From assembly GCA_045535505.1 (NCBI GenBank), contig JAZSLU010000024.1:1-25292 (forward strand): 25,292 nucleotides of DNA, read 5' to 3'. Shown here in pieces: positions 6,756-14,891 of this stretch (position 1 is the first letter of the stretch; every line of letters begins with the position of its first letter). This DNA is from CAKSST01 sp045535505. Its GTDB lineage: Bacteria > Bacillota > Clostridia > Oscillospirales > Acutalibacteraceae. Made by a program: the position numbers and the translations under genes. The notes beneath the pieces were generated by a model, which saw nothing but the letters and a program-made list of their open reading frames with translations, did no database searches and was not told where the DNA came from.

Positions 6756-8102
6756 TCAAAGATTAAATCCCGGCGGAAAACCATTCATACCGCCCGGCAT
6801 TCTACGCTTTGACCCTTTAGAGTTAAACTGCTTAAACATCTTTTTCATCTGCTCGTACTGTCTTAAAAGTTTGTTAACATCCTCAACAGTCATACCCGCA
6901 CCCGCCGCAACACGACGTCTGCGCGATGCATTAAACAAATCAGGATTAGCGCGCTCTTTAGGTGTCATAGATTTTATAATAGCCTCAACCCTCAGCAACT
7001 GACGGTCATCAATATCAACGTCTTTAAGTTGTCTGTCCATACCCGGCAACATTGAAAGCACAGATTTTAACGGGCCCATCTTCTTAATACTTTGAAACTG
7101 GTCAAGCAAATCATTCAAGTCAAACTTGTTTTCTTGCAATCGTCTTGCAGTAATCTCAGCCTGCTTTTCGTCAATTTCACTTTCAACCTTTTCAATAAGA
7201 GAAAGCATATCACCCATGCCAAGAATGCGAGATGCCATTCTATCTGGATGAAACTCGTCCAAATCATCAAGCTTTTCACCAACGCCGGCAAACATAATAG
7301 GTTTGCCTGTAACCGCTTTAACAGAAAGCGCCGCACCGCCGCGGGTATCACCGTCAAGCTTGGTTAAAATTACTCCGTCAATCTCAAGTTGCTCGTTAAA
7401 AGCCTTTGCCGTGTTAACGGCATCCTGACCGGTCATAGAGTCAATTACAAGAAGAATGTTGTTAACCTCAACAGCCTTAGTAATGTCTTTTAGTTCATCC
7501 ATCAACTCTTGGTCAATGTGCAAACGACCGGCGGTATCAATAATTACAAAATCATTGCCATAATCTCGAGCATGACGTATGGCTTCAACAACGGTTCTTG
7601 CAGGGGCTTGTGTTCCCTTTTCAAAAACATTTGTATTAGCCTGTGCTCCCACAATTTTCAACTGCTCAATAGCAGCGGGACGATAAATATCACAAGCTAC
7701 TAGCAAAGGTCTGTTACCTTTTGCTTTCAAATGCTTTGCAAGTTTTGCTGCATGTGTGGTTTTACCCGAACCCTGCAAACCGCACATCATAATAACAGTG
7801 GGAATTTTTGATGCAGTTTTAAGCCTGGCTTGTTCGCCGCCCATTAAAGCAATAAGCTCATCACGAACAATTTTAACAACCATTTGTGAAGCGTTAAGGT
7901 TTTCCATAACCTTTTCGCCAATGCATTTTTCAGTAACAGTTTCAGTAAACTGCCTTGCAACCTTATAGTTAACGTCCGCTTCAAGCAAAGCAAGCCTTAC
8001 CTCACGCATAGCGGTTTTAACGTCGTTCTCGGTAAGTTTGCCGCGAGAACGCAACTTTTTAAAGGAAGCGGCTAATTTTTCAGTAAGATTATCAAAAGCC
8101 AA
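6756..8102 (-). CDS. ffh: Signal recognition particle GTPase Ffh (SRP54)
   Basis: Ffh with its SRP RNA recognises signal sequences of nascent membrane and secreted proteins and docks to FtsY. The 448-residue protein has the N domain (residues 1-90; MREVRLALLEADVNYKVAR). The GTPase G domain follows with the P-loop GLQGSGKTT (108-116), DTAGR (189-193) and TKLDGD (247-252), and then RILGMGD. The M domain (from about 300) includes the MLPGMD region and a Met/Gly-rich tail. The start is a TTG at 8102 with AAGGAGG about 10 nt upstream, and no earlier in-frame start fits the family N terminus. It lies 17 nt after ylxM, which is thought to modulate SRP activity. FtsY and the SRP RNA are not in the window. 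Confidence 0.97.
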   Translation of the reverse strand: MAFDNLTEKLAASFKKLRSRGKLTENDVKTAMREVRLALLEADVNYKVARQFTETVTEKCIGEKVMENLNASQMVVKIVRDELIALMGGEQARLKTASKIPTVIMMCGLQGSGKTTHAAKLAKHLKAKGNRPLLVACDIYRPAAIEQLKIVGAQANTNVFEKGTQAPARTVVEAIRHARDYGNDFVIIDTAGRLHIDQELMDELKDITKAVEVNNILLVIDSMTGQDAVNTAKAFNEQLEIDGVILTKLDGDTRGGAALSVKAVTGKPIMFAGVGEKLDDLDEFHPDRMASRILGMGDMLSLIEKVESEIDEKQAEITARRLQENKFDLNDLLDQFQSIKKMGPLKSVLSMLPGMDRQLKDVDIDDRQLLRVEAIIKSMTPKERANPDLFNASRRRRVAAGAGMTVEDVNKLLRQYEQMKKMFKQFNSKGSKRRMPGGMNGFPPGFNL

Positions 8103-8119
8103 ATTAGCTTATCCTCCTT

Positions 8120-8431
8120 TTACAAATTGTCAATCGCTTCAAAAAGCTTTATAAAATTTTCCTCTGTAGATTTTTCCCTGCAAATGCGGGCAAGTTTTTT
8201 TAAAGTTTCGCTTTTGCGCACAATACCAAGTTTTAGTTCTACGTCTTCAAGCTGGTTTTCCGCACGCTTAATCGAATCACGAACCCCTTGCTTTGTTATG
8301 CCTTCATTTTCAGCAATTTCGGCAAGAGACAAGTCTTCATTATAATAACAATCGGCAAAAATGCGTTGCTTTTCAGAAAGCAATTTTCCATAACAGTCAA
8401 GCAAGGTACACATTTTTAGATTTTTAGACAC
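8120..8431 (-). CDS. ylxM: YlxM/p13-family DNA-binding helix-turn-helix protein
   Basis: A 103-residue protein of the UPF0122/YlxM family, normally encoded directly before ffh as here. The sigma-like helix-turn-helix (about residues 33-56; LSLAEIAENEGITKQGVRDSI) follows LLSEKQRIFADCYYNEDLS, and an alpha-helical tail follows. In streptococci the orthologue binds SRP components and affects GTPase activity. I choose the GTG at 8431, preceded by GGAGGT at 8 nt; the downstream ATG (residue 7) has no ribosome binding site. It is the first gene of the ylxM-ffh-rpsP-khpA-rimM-trmD operon. Confidence 0.93.
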   Translation of the reverse strand: MSKNLKMCTLLDCYGKLLSEKQRIFADCYYNEDLSLAEIAENEGITKQGVRDSIKRAENQLEDVELKLGIVRKSETLKKLARICREKSTEENFIKLFEAIDNL

Positions 8432-8470
8432 GTACAGGTACCTCCGTAAAGCATTTTTCTTTACACCCCG

Positions 8471-8499
8471 ATTATATCACCCTTGCATAATTTTGTCAA
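8471..8499 (-). promoter_or_regulatory. Consensus promoter of the ylxM-ffh-trmD operon
   Basis: On the minus strand a perfect TTGACA (8494-8499) and a perfect TATAAT (8471-8476) are separated by 17 nt, with a TG extension. It is about 40 nt before the ylxM GTG. It is the strongest housekeeping promoter visible in the window, as expected for a ribosomal protein and SRP operon. Confidence 0.9.
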
Positions 8500-8512
8500 T
8501 GGTTTTATTTAC

Positions 8513-8541
8513 TTGAAAATATAAGCAACTTATTATATAAT
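8513..8541 (+). promoter_or_regulatory. Promoter of the solitary substrate-binding lipoprotein gene
   Basis: On the plus strand TTGAAA (8513-8518) is followed after 17 nt by a perfect TATAAT (8536-8541), 59 nt before the lipoprotein ATG. The -35 elements of this promoter and the divergent ylxM promoter are only 13 nt apart, so the two face away from each other back to back. Confidence 0.8.
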
Positions 8542-8599
8542 AAAACGACAAAGTTCAACAAATTATTTCACCTTAATTTTTAGAAAGGTTAGTATAAAA

Positions 8600-10147
8600 A
8601 TGTCATCAAAAATTCTCAAAAAGCTCTGTGCTTTTTCACTTTGTTTATGCCTTGTTTTTACACTTTGCAACTGCGGCAAACCTTATGACGACTCTGCCGC
8701 AATTTTCATCGATTTAGACTCATCACCCGCCATTTTAGACCCTCAACTTGCCTCAACCGATGCCGAGTTAATTATTGTGCGCAATCTTTTTGAAGGTCTT
8801 ATGCGTTATAACAACAACGGCACTTTAGAATGCGGTGCGGCTGAAAAATATGAAAAAAACGGCTTAACCTACACATTTACCCTACGCGATAACCTTTGTT
8901 GGTCAAATGGCGACCAACTCACCGCAGACGATTTTGTTTTTGCATTCCAACGTGCAATTAATAAAACAACAAACGCTCCTTTTGCAAACAAACTTTTTTG
9001 TATAGCAAACGCAGAATCAATTAATAACGGCGCGTCTGATATGTCAACATTAGGTGTTTTTGCAAAAGAAAATAACACTCTTGTCTTCACATTAAGTTAT
9101 GACGACCCTTTTTTCCTTCAAACCTTATCTCAGGCAATATCAATGCCCTGCCACCAATACACCTTCTACGATGCGCACGGTCAATACGGCTTAAATGACG
9201 ATTATATTATTTCAAACGGTTCATACCGCCTACGCTCTTGGGACACCGAAACAAAAACTATAAAACTTGTTCGAAATGCGCAATATAACGGCAACTTTAT
9301 TGCAAAAAATTATTCGGTTACAATCACAAATTCAAAAGAGGATAATCTTCTTCTGTTAGAAGAATCCCGCGTCGATACCGTGTTGCTTAAATATAACGAG
9401 TTTGATAGCGCCAAAAAGTTTTACAACCTTGAAAACCTGCAAAATACTGTTTGGTTTTTAATGCTAAACAAAAACTCAGATAAACTCAGCAATCCTGTCC
9501 TGCGTGAAGCATTTATAAAATCTCTCAATCTTGATACGCTGAGTAGCACCTTCAATGAAAATTCACTAAGTTCTACAAACAGCTATATTCCTCAGGTGCT
9601 TTTAGATGATTCAGTAGAAGATTTTCTAATTTCTTACGATACCGAATATGCCAAAAATTTATACACAAGCGCAACTCTAAAGCAAAAAATTGAAGACTTT
9701 AAATTGTTATACCCGCAAGGTATGGACAAAACTGCTGGCAGTATTGCTGCAAACTGGCAACAATTGCTCGGCGCTGTCATTAATACCGAGTCTGCTTCAA
9801 GCCCGTCGAGTCTTAACAGCCGCATATCCTCATCCCAATACGATATGGCGTTAATCCCCGTTTGTGCCACAAGCCCCGATATATATCGTTACCTTAAAAA
9901 TTTCACAAGCGGTGAAATATACAGCATAAATAATCCTAGCCTCGACACTATCGTTTCAACCCTTGTTTCCAAACAAAACATTGACGCATCTACACAAAAG
10001 CAAATCCAAGCCGAACTGGCAAAAAACTACATAATATATCCCATAGCAGCCTCGCTTTGCGGCATTGCTTCAACAAACGAAATTTTAGCACAAAACTATT
10101 CTTTAACCGAAGGTTATATGGACTTCGCATTTTTTGAAAAATCATAA
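8600..10147 (+). CDS. ABC transporter substrate-binding lipoprotein, family 5 (OppA/DppA-like)
   Basis: This 515-residue protein starts with a lipoprotein signal: basic MSSKILKK, a hydrophobic core, and lipobox LCNC with the lipidated cysteine at residue 25. The mature part is a family 5 extracellular solute-binding protein: AILDPQLASTDAELIIVRNLFEGLMRY, YTFTLRDNLCWSNGDQLTADDFVFAFQRA, and a conserved NGSYRLRSWD. Relatives bind peptides, nickel or other small solutes outside the membrane for an ABC importer. No permease or ATPase gene is adjacent, so it must use components encoded elsewhere or act alone. It has its own promoter, divergent from ylxM, and an AAAGG ribosome binding site about 11 nt before the ATG. 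Substrate is unknown. Confidence 0.88.
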   Translation: MSSKILKKLCAFSLCLCLVFTLCNCGKPYDDSAAIFIDLDSSPAILDPQLASTDAELIIVRNLFEGLMRYNNNGTLECGAAEKYEKNGLTYTFTLRDNLCWSNGDQLTADDFVFAFQRAINKTTNAPFANKLFCIANAESINNGASDMSTLGVFAKENNTLVFTLSYDDPFFLQTLSQAISMPCHQYTFYDAHGQYGLNDDYIISNGSYRLRSWDTETKTIKLVRNAQYNGNFIAKNYSVTITNSKEDNLLLLEESRVDTVLLKYNEFDSAKKFYNLENLQNTVWFLMLNKNSDKLSNPVLREAFIKSLNLDTLSSTFNENSLSSTNSYIPQVLLDDSVEDFLISYDTEYAKNLYTSATLKQKIEDFKLLYPQGMDKTAGSIAANWQQLLGAVINTESASSPSSLNSRISSSQYDMALIPVCATSPDIYRYLKNFTSGEIYSINNPSLDTIVSTLVSKQNIDASTQKQIQAELAKNYIIYPIAASLCGIASTNEILAQNYSLTEGYMDFAFFEKS

Positions 10148-10158
10148 TCTTATAAAAA

Positions 10159-10177
10159 GAGAGGGGGTTCCCCTCTC
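10159..10177 (-). terminator. Terminator of the small membrane protein gene
   Basis: An 8-bp GC-rich stem gagagggg / cccctctc with a 3-nt loop. A TTTTT tract follows it on the minus strand only, so it terminates the minus-strand gene ending at 10184. The converging lipoprotein gene ends 11 nt before the hairpin but would lack a U tract. Confidence 0.7.
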
Positions 10178-10183
10178 GTAAAT

Positions 10184-10456
10184 TTATAATAAAACTAATC
10201 CTAAAACCAGTAGGGCAATTATAACAATACCCATACTGCCAAAAAGCAATATTCTCCTCTTTCGTTTCTTTTGCGACTCTCTTAAAGGCAATCTTAACGA
10301 TTCGCTTGTAAGCACACGCGAAATCTTTGCAATTTCTTTATCCAGTTTTTGTTTATCGCTACCGTAACTGGCTTTGACAAACAATAATATTCTGTCAAAA
10401 TATTCACTTTCTGTATTGTTAATTTCAATTATCGTTTTATTAACACCTTTAACCAT
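10184..10456 (-). CDS. Small C-terminally membrane-anchored protein of unknown function
   Basis: I do not recognise a named family. From the ATG at 10456 (GGAGG 6 nt upstream) it encodes 90 residues: a soluble N-terminal part (about residues 1-60; KTIIEINNTESEYFDRILLFVKAS), a strongly basic stretch KKRKRR (63-68), and one C-terminal transmembrane helix (about 69-90) ending in LVLGLVLL. It looks like a tail-anchored protein with the soluble domain in the cytoplasm. Earlier in-frame starts (up to 10501) have no ribosome binding site. It is flanked by plus-strand genes on both sides and appears to be a single-gene unit with its own terminator. The good ribosome binding site and tidy composition suggest a real gene. 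Confidence 0.7.
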   Translation of the reverse strand: MVKGVNKTIIEINNTESEYFDRILLFVKASYGSDKQKLDKEIAKISRVLTSESLRLPLRESQKKRKRRILLFGSMGIVIIALLVLGLVLL

Positions 10457-10646
10457 AAGCTTCCTCCAATTTGATTGTTTATATATATTTTTAACAATCA
10501 TTGGAAAATATATTCGGTTAACATAAAAAAGGTTAATAACTATGTTAAAAACTATCGTAACTATACTAAATTAAAGCAAAAAGTTCTTAATAAGGTCGAA
10601 AAACGCAACATTATGTAAACAACTAATATAATTTATCGGTGATAAA

Positions 10647-11468
10647 ATGAACATAAAAACAACAAATGATGGTCTGCTTATAACTGACATTGAATATTTT
10701 AATCTTGCTCTCACTCTCGATTGCGGTCAGGCTTTTCGTTGGACAAAAGACAACTCTGGCTGTTGGCACGGGATAGTTTGCCAACACACACTTAAAATAA
10801 AGCAAGACGATAATGGGTTGCTCTTTTTTAACACGTCATATCAAGAATTTGATAATTTCTGGCGAGCGTATTTTGACCTTGACCGTGATTACGGCAAAAT
10901 CATTAAAGACGTAAGTTGCCACCCAATATTAAAAGAAGCAACAAATATGTGCGGCGGCATACGCATTCTAAGACAACAGCCATTTGAAACATTATGCTCA
11001 TTCATTATTTCACAAAACAACAATATCCCCAGAATCAAAGGTATAATAGACCGCCTTTGCACATCTTTTGGAAAACAAATTAATGGTCATTACACCTTTC
11101 CTGACGCTGCAACCCTTGCACAATTATCTGTTGATGATTTAGCGCCGCTTCGCAGCGGTTTTCGTGCAAAATACTTACTTGATGCAGCTCGAAAATGCGC
11201 AAACAATGAAATAGATTTTAATAAAGTTTACACTATGCCTCTTGACGATGCAAGAGCAGAGCTTATGAAAATAAAAGGCGTAGGCCCCAAGGTTGCCGAT
11301 TGCACATTGCTATTTGGCTTTGGCAAAACCGATGCTTTCCCCCAAGACGTTTGGATAAAACGTGCCATGCAAAAATTGTTTGACGGCAGTCTGCCCGACT
11401 GCGCAAAAGCTAACGCCGGTATCGTACAGCAATATATCTTTCACTACGTTAGAACAATGAATATATAA
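10647..11468 (+). CDS. ogg: 8-oxoguanine DNA glycosylase/AP lyase (OGG1 type)
   Basis: This 273-residue HhH-GPD DNA repair enzyme excises 8-oxoguanine opposite cytosine and starts base excision repair. It matches the OGG1/OGG-N family: ALTLDCGQAFRW (residues 21-32), QPFETLCSFIISQNNNIPRI (111-130), RSGFRAKYLLDAA (169-181). The helix-hairpin-helix MKIKGVGPKVADC contains the catalytic lysine K215. The catalytic aspartate is D234 in AFPQDVW. The N-terminal domain separates it from the smaller MutY/Nth enzymes. It begins at an ATG with GGTGA 4 nt upstream, a modest site. It is a single-gene unit, closed by a strong terminator shared with ftsZ. Confidence 0.92.
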   Translation: MNIKTTNDGLLITDIEYFNLALTLDCGQAFRWTKDNSGCWHGIVCQHTLKIKQDDNGLLFFNTSYQEFDNFWRAYFDLDRDYGKIIKDVSCHPILKEATNMCGGIRILRQQPFETLCSFIISQNNNIPRIKGIIDRLCTSFGKQINGHYTFPDAATLAQLSVDDLAPLRSGFRAKYLLDAARKCANNEIDFNKVYTMPLDDARAELMKIKGVGPKVADCTLLFGFGKTDAFPQDVWIKRAMQKLFDGSLPDCAKANAGIVQQYIFHYVRTMNI

Positions 11469-11476
11469 TATACAAC

Positions 11477-11511
11477 AAAAAAGCGGTGGCAATAATTGCC
11501 ACCGCTTTTTT
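11477..11511. terminator. Bidirectional terminator between ogg and ftsZ
   Basis: A 16-bp perfect stem aaaaaagcggtggcaa / ttgccaccgctttttt with a 3-nt loop. A and T runs on both sides serve the plus-strand glycosylase gene and the minus-strand ftsZ end. Confidence 0.92.
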
Positions 11512-11524
11512 GTATGTAAACAAA

Positions 11525-12583
11525 TTAGTTGTTTTTGAAAATTGTAAGTATGTCATCATCCATGCCTTCATTTGCTTCCTCTTCTGAAGAAGAATTGATG
11601 AGGTCAATGAGGTTATCCTCTTTCTTAGCATTGCCAAGACCTGTTGCAAGAACAGTAACGCGGATTGTGTCTTCAAGAGTATCATCAAGCTGTGCACCCC
11701 AGATGATGATTGCTTCGGGGTCAACAACATCGTGAATGATAGATGAAGCAATTGTAACATCCTCAAGACCAATATCACTCGAACCGGTAATGCTGATGAT
11801 AACACCGCGTGCATTTTCCATTGAAGTCTCGATAAGGGGACTTGAAATTGCAGCACGAGCAGCCTGTTCAGCCTTGTCACGACCTGAAGCGCAACCAACA
11901 CCCATATGTGCATAACCCGCATCCTTCATAACAGCAGTTACGTCAGCAAAGTCGAGGTTAACAAGAGCTGTAACGTTAACAAGTTCAGATATGCTCTGTA
12001 CGCCCTGACGGAGAACGTCATCAGCAATATCAAACGCATTTTTGAATGTAAGTTTCTGTTCAGAAACAAATTGCAAACGTTCGTTAGGGATAACGATCAA
12101 GCTATCAACCTGTTCGCTGAGAGCTGCGATGCCTTCTTCAGCCTGTTTCATTCTTCTGTTGCCTTCAAAAGCAAAGGGTTTTGTAACAATACCAACAGTC
12201 AAAATACCAAGTTCACGTGCAATTTGTGCAACAACAGGAGCAGCACCGGTACCTGTACCGCCGCCCATACCTGCGGTGATAAAAATCATATCTGCGCTAC
12301 GAATAGCAGCAGTGATTTCGTCTTTTGATTCTTCAGCAGCAGTTCTGCCTTTTTCTGGGTTAGCACCTGCACCCATACCGCTTGTGGTCTTGTCTCCAAT
12401 CTGAATTTTCTGATTAGCTTTTGAAAGATACAATGCCGCTTTATCGGTGTTAACAGCAATAAACTCAACACCTTTTACGCCAGCATCAACCATGCGGTTA
12501 ATAGCGTTACCACCACCGCCGCCGACACCGACAACTTTAATTTGAACAACTTCGTTTGCTTCATTAACAAATTCATTAGCCAT
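11525..12583 (-). CDS. ftsZ: Cell division GTPase FtsZ
   Basis: FtsZ polymerises into the Z ring that directs septum formation. From the ATG at 12583 it has 352 residues: the N-terminal nucleotide-binding segment VVGVGGGGGNAINRM, NTD, and the tubulin signature GGGTGTG (about 107-113). The synergy-loop motif NLDFADVTAVM completes the GTPase site of the next subunit. The linker is short and acidic (SSSEEEANEGMDDD), followed by a C-terminal peptide DILTIFKNN, the binding site for ZipA/SepF/FtsA-type partners. An ATG three codons earlier directly abuts GGAGG, so the ATG at 12583 with a 9-nt spacer is preferred. It is the last dcw gene, separated from ftsQ by 165 nt; ftsA is not next to it. Confidence 0.97.
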   Translation of the reverse strand: MANEFVNEANEVVQIKVVGVGGGGGNAINRMVDAGVKGVEFIAVNTDKAALYLSKANQKIQIGDKTTSGMGAGANPEKGRTAAEESKDEITAAIRSADMIFITAGMGGGTGTGAAPVVAQIARELGILTVGIVTKPFAFEGNRRMKQAEEGIAALSEQVDSLIVIPNERLQFVSEQKLTFKNAFDIADDVLRQGVQSISELVNVTALVNLDFADVTAVMKDAGYAHMGVGCASGRDKAEQAARAAISSPLIETSMENARGVIISITGSSDIGLEDVTIASSIIHDVVDPEAIIIWGAQLDDTLEDTIRVTVLATGLGNAKKEDNLIDLINSSSEEEANEGMDDDILTIFKNN

Positions 12584-12615
12584 TTTTTTCATCCTCCAAA
12601 ATTTATGTCCGAAAT

Positions 12616-12621
12616 ATTATA
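12616..12621 (-). promoter_or_regulatory. Possible ftsZ promoter -10 element
   Basis: The 165-nt AT-rich gap before ftsZ contains a perfect TATAAT on the minus strand, 32 nt before the start codon, but no convincing -35. The gap length suggests ftsZ can be transcribed on its own. Confidence 0.35.
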
Positions 12622-12748
12622 CGAAATAGTGCGAAAAAAGAATGAGAATATCATATATATTCATACACAATAAGATAATAACACATATTTTTTTATATTT
12701 CAATATATTTTATTACGATTTTGTAATTTTTTTTAAACATTTTAAAAA

Positions 12749-13543
12749 TTACGGTTGCTTTTGCTCAACTTTTTTAGAATTTTCGATGTTTTTTGCAGTA
12801 AAATATCCTTCCGGCTTATCCACAGACCAACTCTTTAGGTTAATCTCACCCGTTTCACCCTTGTCAATTTTTTCAATCATTGCAACAAGGTGTGCGAGTT
12901 TTCCGTCAACATCAACATAGTCACCTAAACTTACATCAAAACGATTATCAACAGTCATCTTGATATTTATACTATCCGTAACGTCAACAGATGTTACATT
13001 AAGCTTCTTTTGATTAGTCGCATCCATAATTTTATTTATGGTATCAATCTGCTCTTCTTTTAAAAGGGTCAACGTGTCTGATATTTTTAAATTATTATCA
13101 AAACTTGCCTTTATAACAAATAAATCATTTTGCGGTTGGTTTGCTTTTCTTAAAACTTTATTATTTTCATCAGTTATAAAATAATCTTTGCCGTTATAAT
13201 AACAATTTTTTTCAACAGCGGGTGTAACACAAATTACAATTCCATCAGGCAAATAGCGTTTAAATTTAACATCACTTATATAAGGCAATTTTTTAGCGAT
13301 ACGTTGTTTTGCTCTGCTACCAAGTAAAAAAATGTTGTCTCCAACATCAATTCCGGATGCTTCAAGAATCTGATTTTGCGAATAAACGCTTTCCCCTTTA
13401 ACACCAATTTTAGCAATAGGAAAAAGCACAGTCACACTCAATGCAAATAGCACAATAACAGCAATTAGCAAAAATGAAATCAAGGTTTTACCAATACGGT
13501 TTTTCTTCTTTTTCTTTGAATATTTTTTCTTTGCTTTAGGCAC
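12749..13543 (-). CDS. ftsQ: Cell division protein FtsQ/DivIB
   Basis: FtsQ/DivIB is a bitopic divisome protein that holds FtsL and FtsB/DivIC together. The protein has a very basic cytoplasmic N terminus (KAKKKYSKKKKK), a transmembrane helix (about residues 19-42), and a POTRA domain starting IAKIGVKGESVYSQNQILEASGI. A FtsQ beta domain (VDVDGKLAHLVAMIEKI) and a short tail follow. I choose the GTG at 13543 (264 aa), with AAAGGA 8 nt upstream; the TTG two codons earlier is only 2 nt from that site. It lies 19 nt after murA. Confidence 0.88.
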   Translation of the reverse strand: MPKAKKKYSKKKKKNRIGKTLISFLLIAVIVLFALSVTVLFPIAKIGVKGESVYSQNQILEASGIDVGDNIFLLGSRAKQRIAKKLPYISDVKFKRYLPDGIVICVTPAVEKNCYYNGKDYFITDENNKVLRKANQPQNDLFVIKASFDNNLKISDTLTLLKEEQIDTINKIMDATNQKKLNVTSVDVTDSINIKMTVDNRFDVSLGDYVDVDGKLAHLVAMIEKIDKGETGEINLKSWSVDKPEGYFTAKNIENSKKVEQKQP

Positions 13544-13562
13544 CTTCAACTTCCTTTCAATT

Positions 13563-14816
13563 TTATATCCTTATTGCATCTGCACCAAGCGATGAAAACA
13601 AATTTTCAATATTTTCATATCCACGATCAATGTAATGCACCTTATTTATCTCGGTTGTTCCCTCTGCCGCAAGGGCAGCAACCGCAAGTGCTGCGCCTCC
13701 ACGCAGGTCAGTTGCTTCAACAGTTGCGCCTGATAAACGTTTAACACCCTCAATAATTGCTAATTTACCTTGAACATTAACACATGCACCCAAACGCTTT
13801 AATTCATCAACGTACCTAAAACGGCTTTCAAAAATATTCTCATTAAAAACCGAACAGCCTTGTGCAAGGGTTGTCATAGCAAGTATGGGTGGGCCCGAAT
13901 CAGTAGGAAAACCCGGATAACACATAGTTCTTACAAATGGTAACCTATTAAGTTTTGACGGTGCATCAATTAATAAACTGTCCCTATCAACCTTAACCTC
14001 ACAACCTGCCTGTCGCATAATATCAATAACAGAGGTGATGTGAGACGGTACAATATCACAAATTTCTGCCTTACCGCCCGTAATTGCAACAGAAGACATG
14101 GCTGTTGCGGCTACGATACGGTCGGGTATAATTGTGTGTTCTGCTGCACAAAGCGACTTAACACCGTTTACAATAATCGTGTCACTTCCGGCACCACAAA
14201 TATCTGCTCCTGCGCTATTCAAAAAATTTTGCAAATCACAAATTTCGGGTTCTCGCGCCGCATTAGAAATTATGGTACAACCCTTTGCTGTAGCAGAAGC
14301 CAAAATAATGTTTTCGGTTGCACCAACGCTTGGAAAAGATAACGTTATGCGTTTTTGACACAATTTGTCATTACGTTTTCCACAAAGAAAGCCGCAGTCC
14401 TCGCATATATCAAATCCAAGCTCCCGCAAAGACGAAATATGCAAATCAATAGGGCGTGGTCCAAGCTCACAACCGCCGGGACTGCTCAACTTACAGCTAC
14501 CGCATCTCGCAACAACCGAGCCAAAAAACACAATTGATGAACGCATTTCTCTCATCAACGCTTCCGGTATTTCTGCTTTATTAACGTTACGTGAGTCAAC
14601 CGTTACAGTGTTTTGATCCCTGGTACAAACACAACCTAAATGTGTTAAAATTTTAAAAGAGGTTTCAACGTCTGAAATCTTTGGGCAATTATGTATAACA
14701 TTCACACCGTTACATATAACGGTTGCAGCCATAATTGGCAAAACACTGTTTTTTGCCCCGTGAACAGACACCTTTCCGCAAAGACGATTTCCGCCTTTTA
14801 TAATAATTTTTGACAT
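13563..14816 (-). CDS. murA: UDP-N-acetylglucosamine 1-carboxyvinyltransferase MurA
   Basis: MurA transfers enolpyruvate from phosphoenolpyruvate to UDP-GlcNAc, the first committed step of peptidoglycan synthesis and the target of fosfomycin. From the ATG at 14816 (417 aa; GAGG 8 nt upstream) the protein has K22/N23 in GAKNSVLP. The catalytic cysteine is C116 in PGGCELGPRPIDLH, and D306 is in GFPTDSGPP. Cys rather than Asp at 116 predicts fosfomycin sensitivity at this enzyme. The residues after D306 (SGPPILAM) differ from the common MQAQFMAL. Longer in-frame extension to 14885 has no support and does not fit the family N terminus. It sits between murG and ftsQ. Confidence 0.95.
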   Translation of the reverse strand: MSKIIIKGGNRLCGKVSVHGAKNSVLPIMAATVICNGVNVIHNCPKISDVETSFKILTHLGCVCTRDQNTVTVDSRNVNKAEIPEALMREMRSSIVFFGSVVARCGSCKLSSPGGCELGPRPIDLHISSLRELGFDICEDCGFLCGKRNDKLCQKRITLSFPSVGATENIILASATAKGCTIISNAAREPEICDLQNFLNSAGADICGAGSDTIIVNGVKSLCAAEHTIIPDRIVAATAMSSVAITGGKAEICDIVPSHITSVIDIMRQAGCEVKVDRDSLLIDAPSKLNRLPFVRTMCYPGFPTDSGPPILAMTTLAQGCSVFNENIFESRFRYVDELKRLGACVNVQGKLAIIEGVKRLSGATVEATDLRGGAALAVAALAAEGTTEINKVHYIDRGYENIENLFSSLGADAIRI

Positions 14817-14891
14817 TTGCCGCACCTCATCATAAGCATTATGAAAAAATTGTCTTTTTACAGTTATCTTATGAAAGGTGAGCAATTTATG

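Noticed and set aside
10560..10646. TATAAT at 10627-10632 before ogg
   Set aside because: No -35 at usable distance and only about 14 nt to the start codon; not enough to call a promoter.
11449..11922. A 157-codon minus-strand frame overlapping ftsZ
   Set aside because: It is a frame-shifted shadow of ftsZ, low in complexity and without a ribosome binding site.
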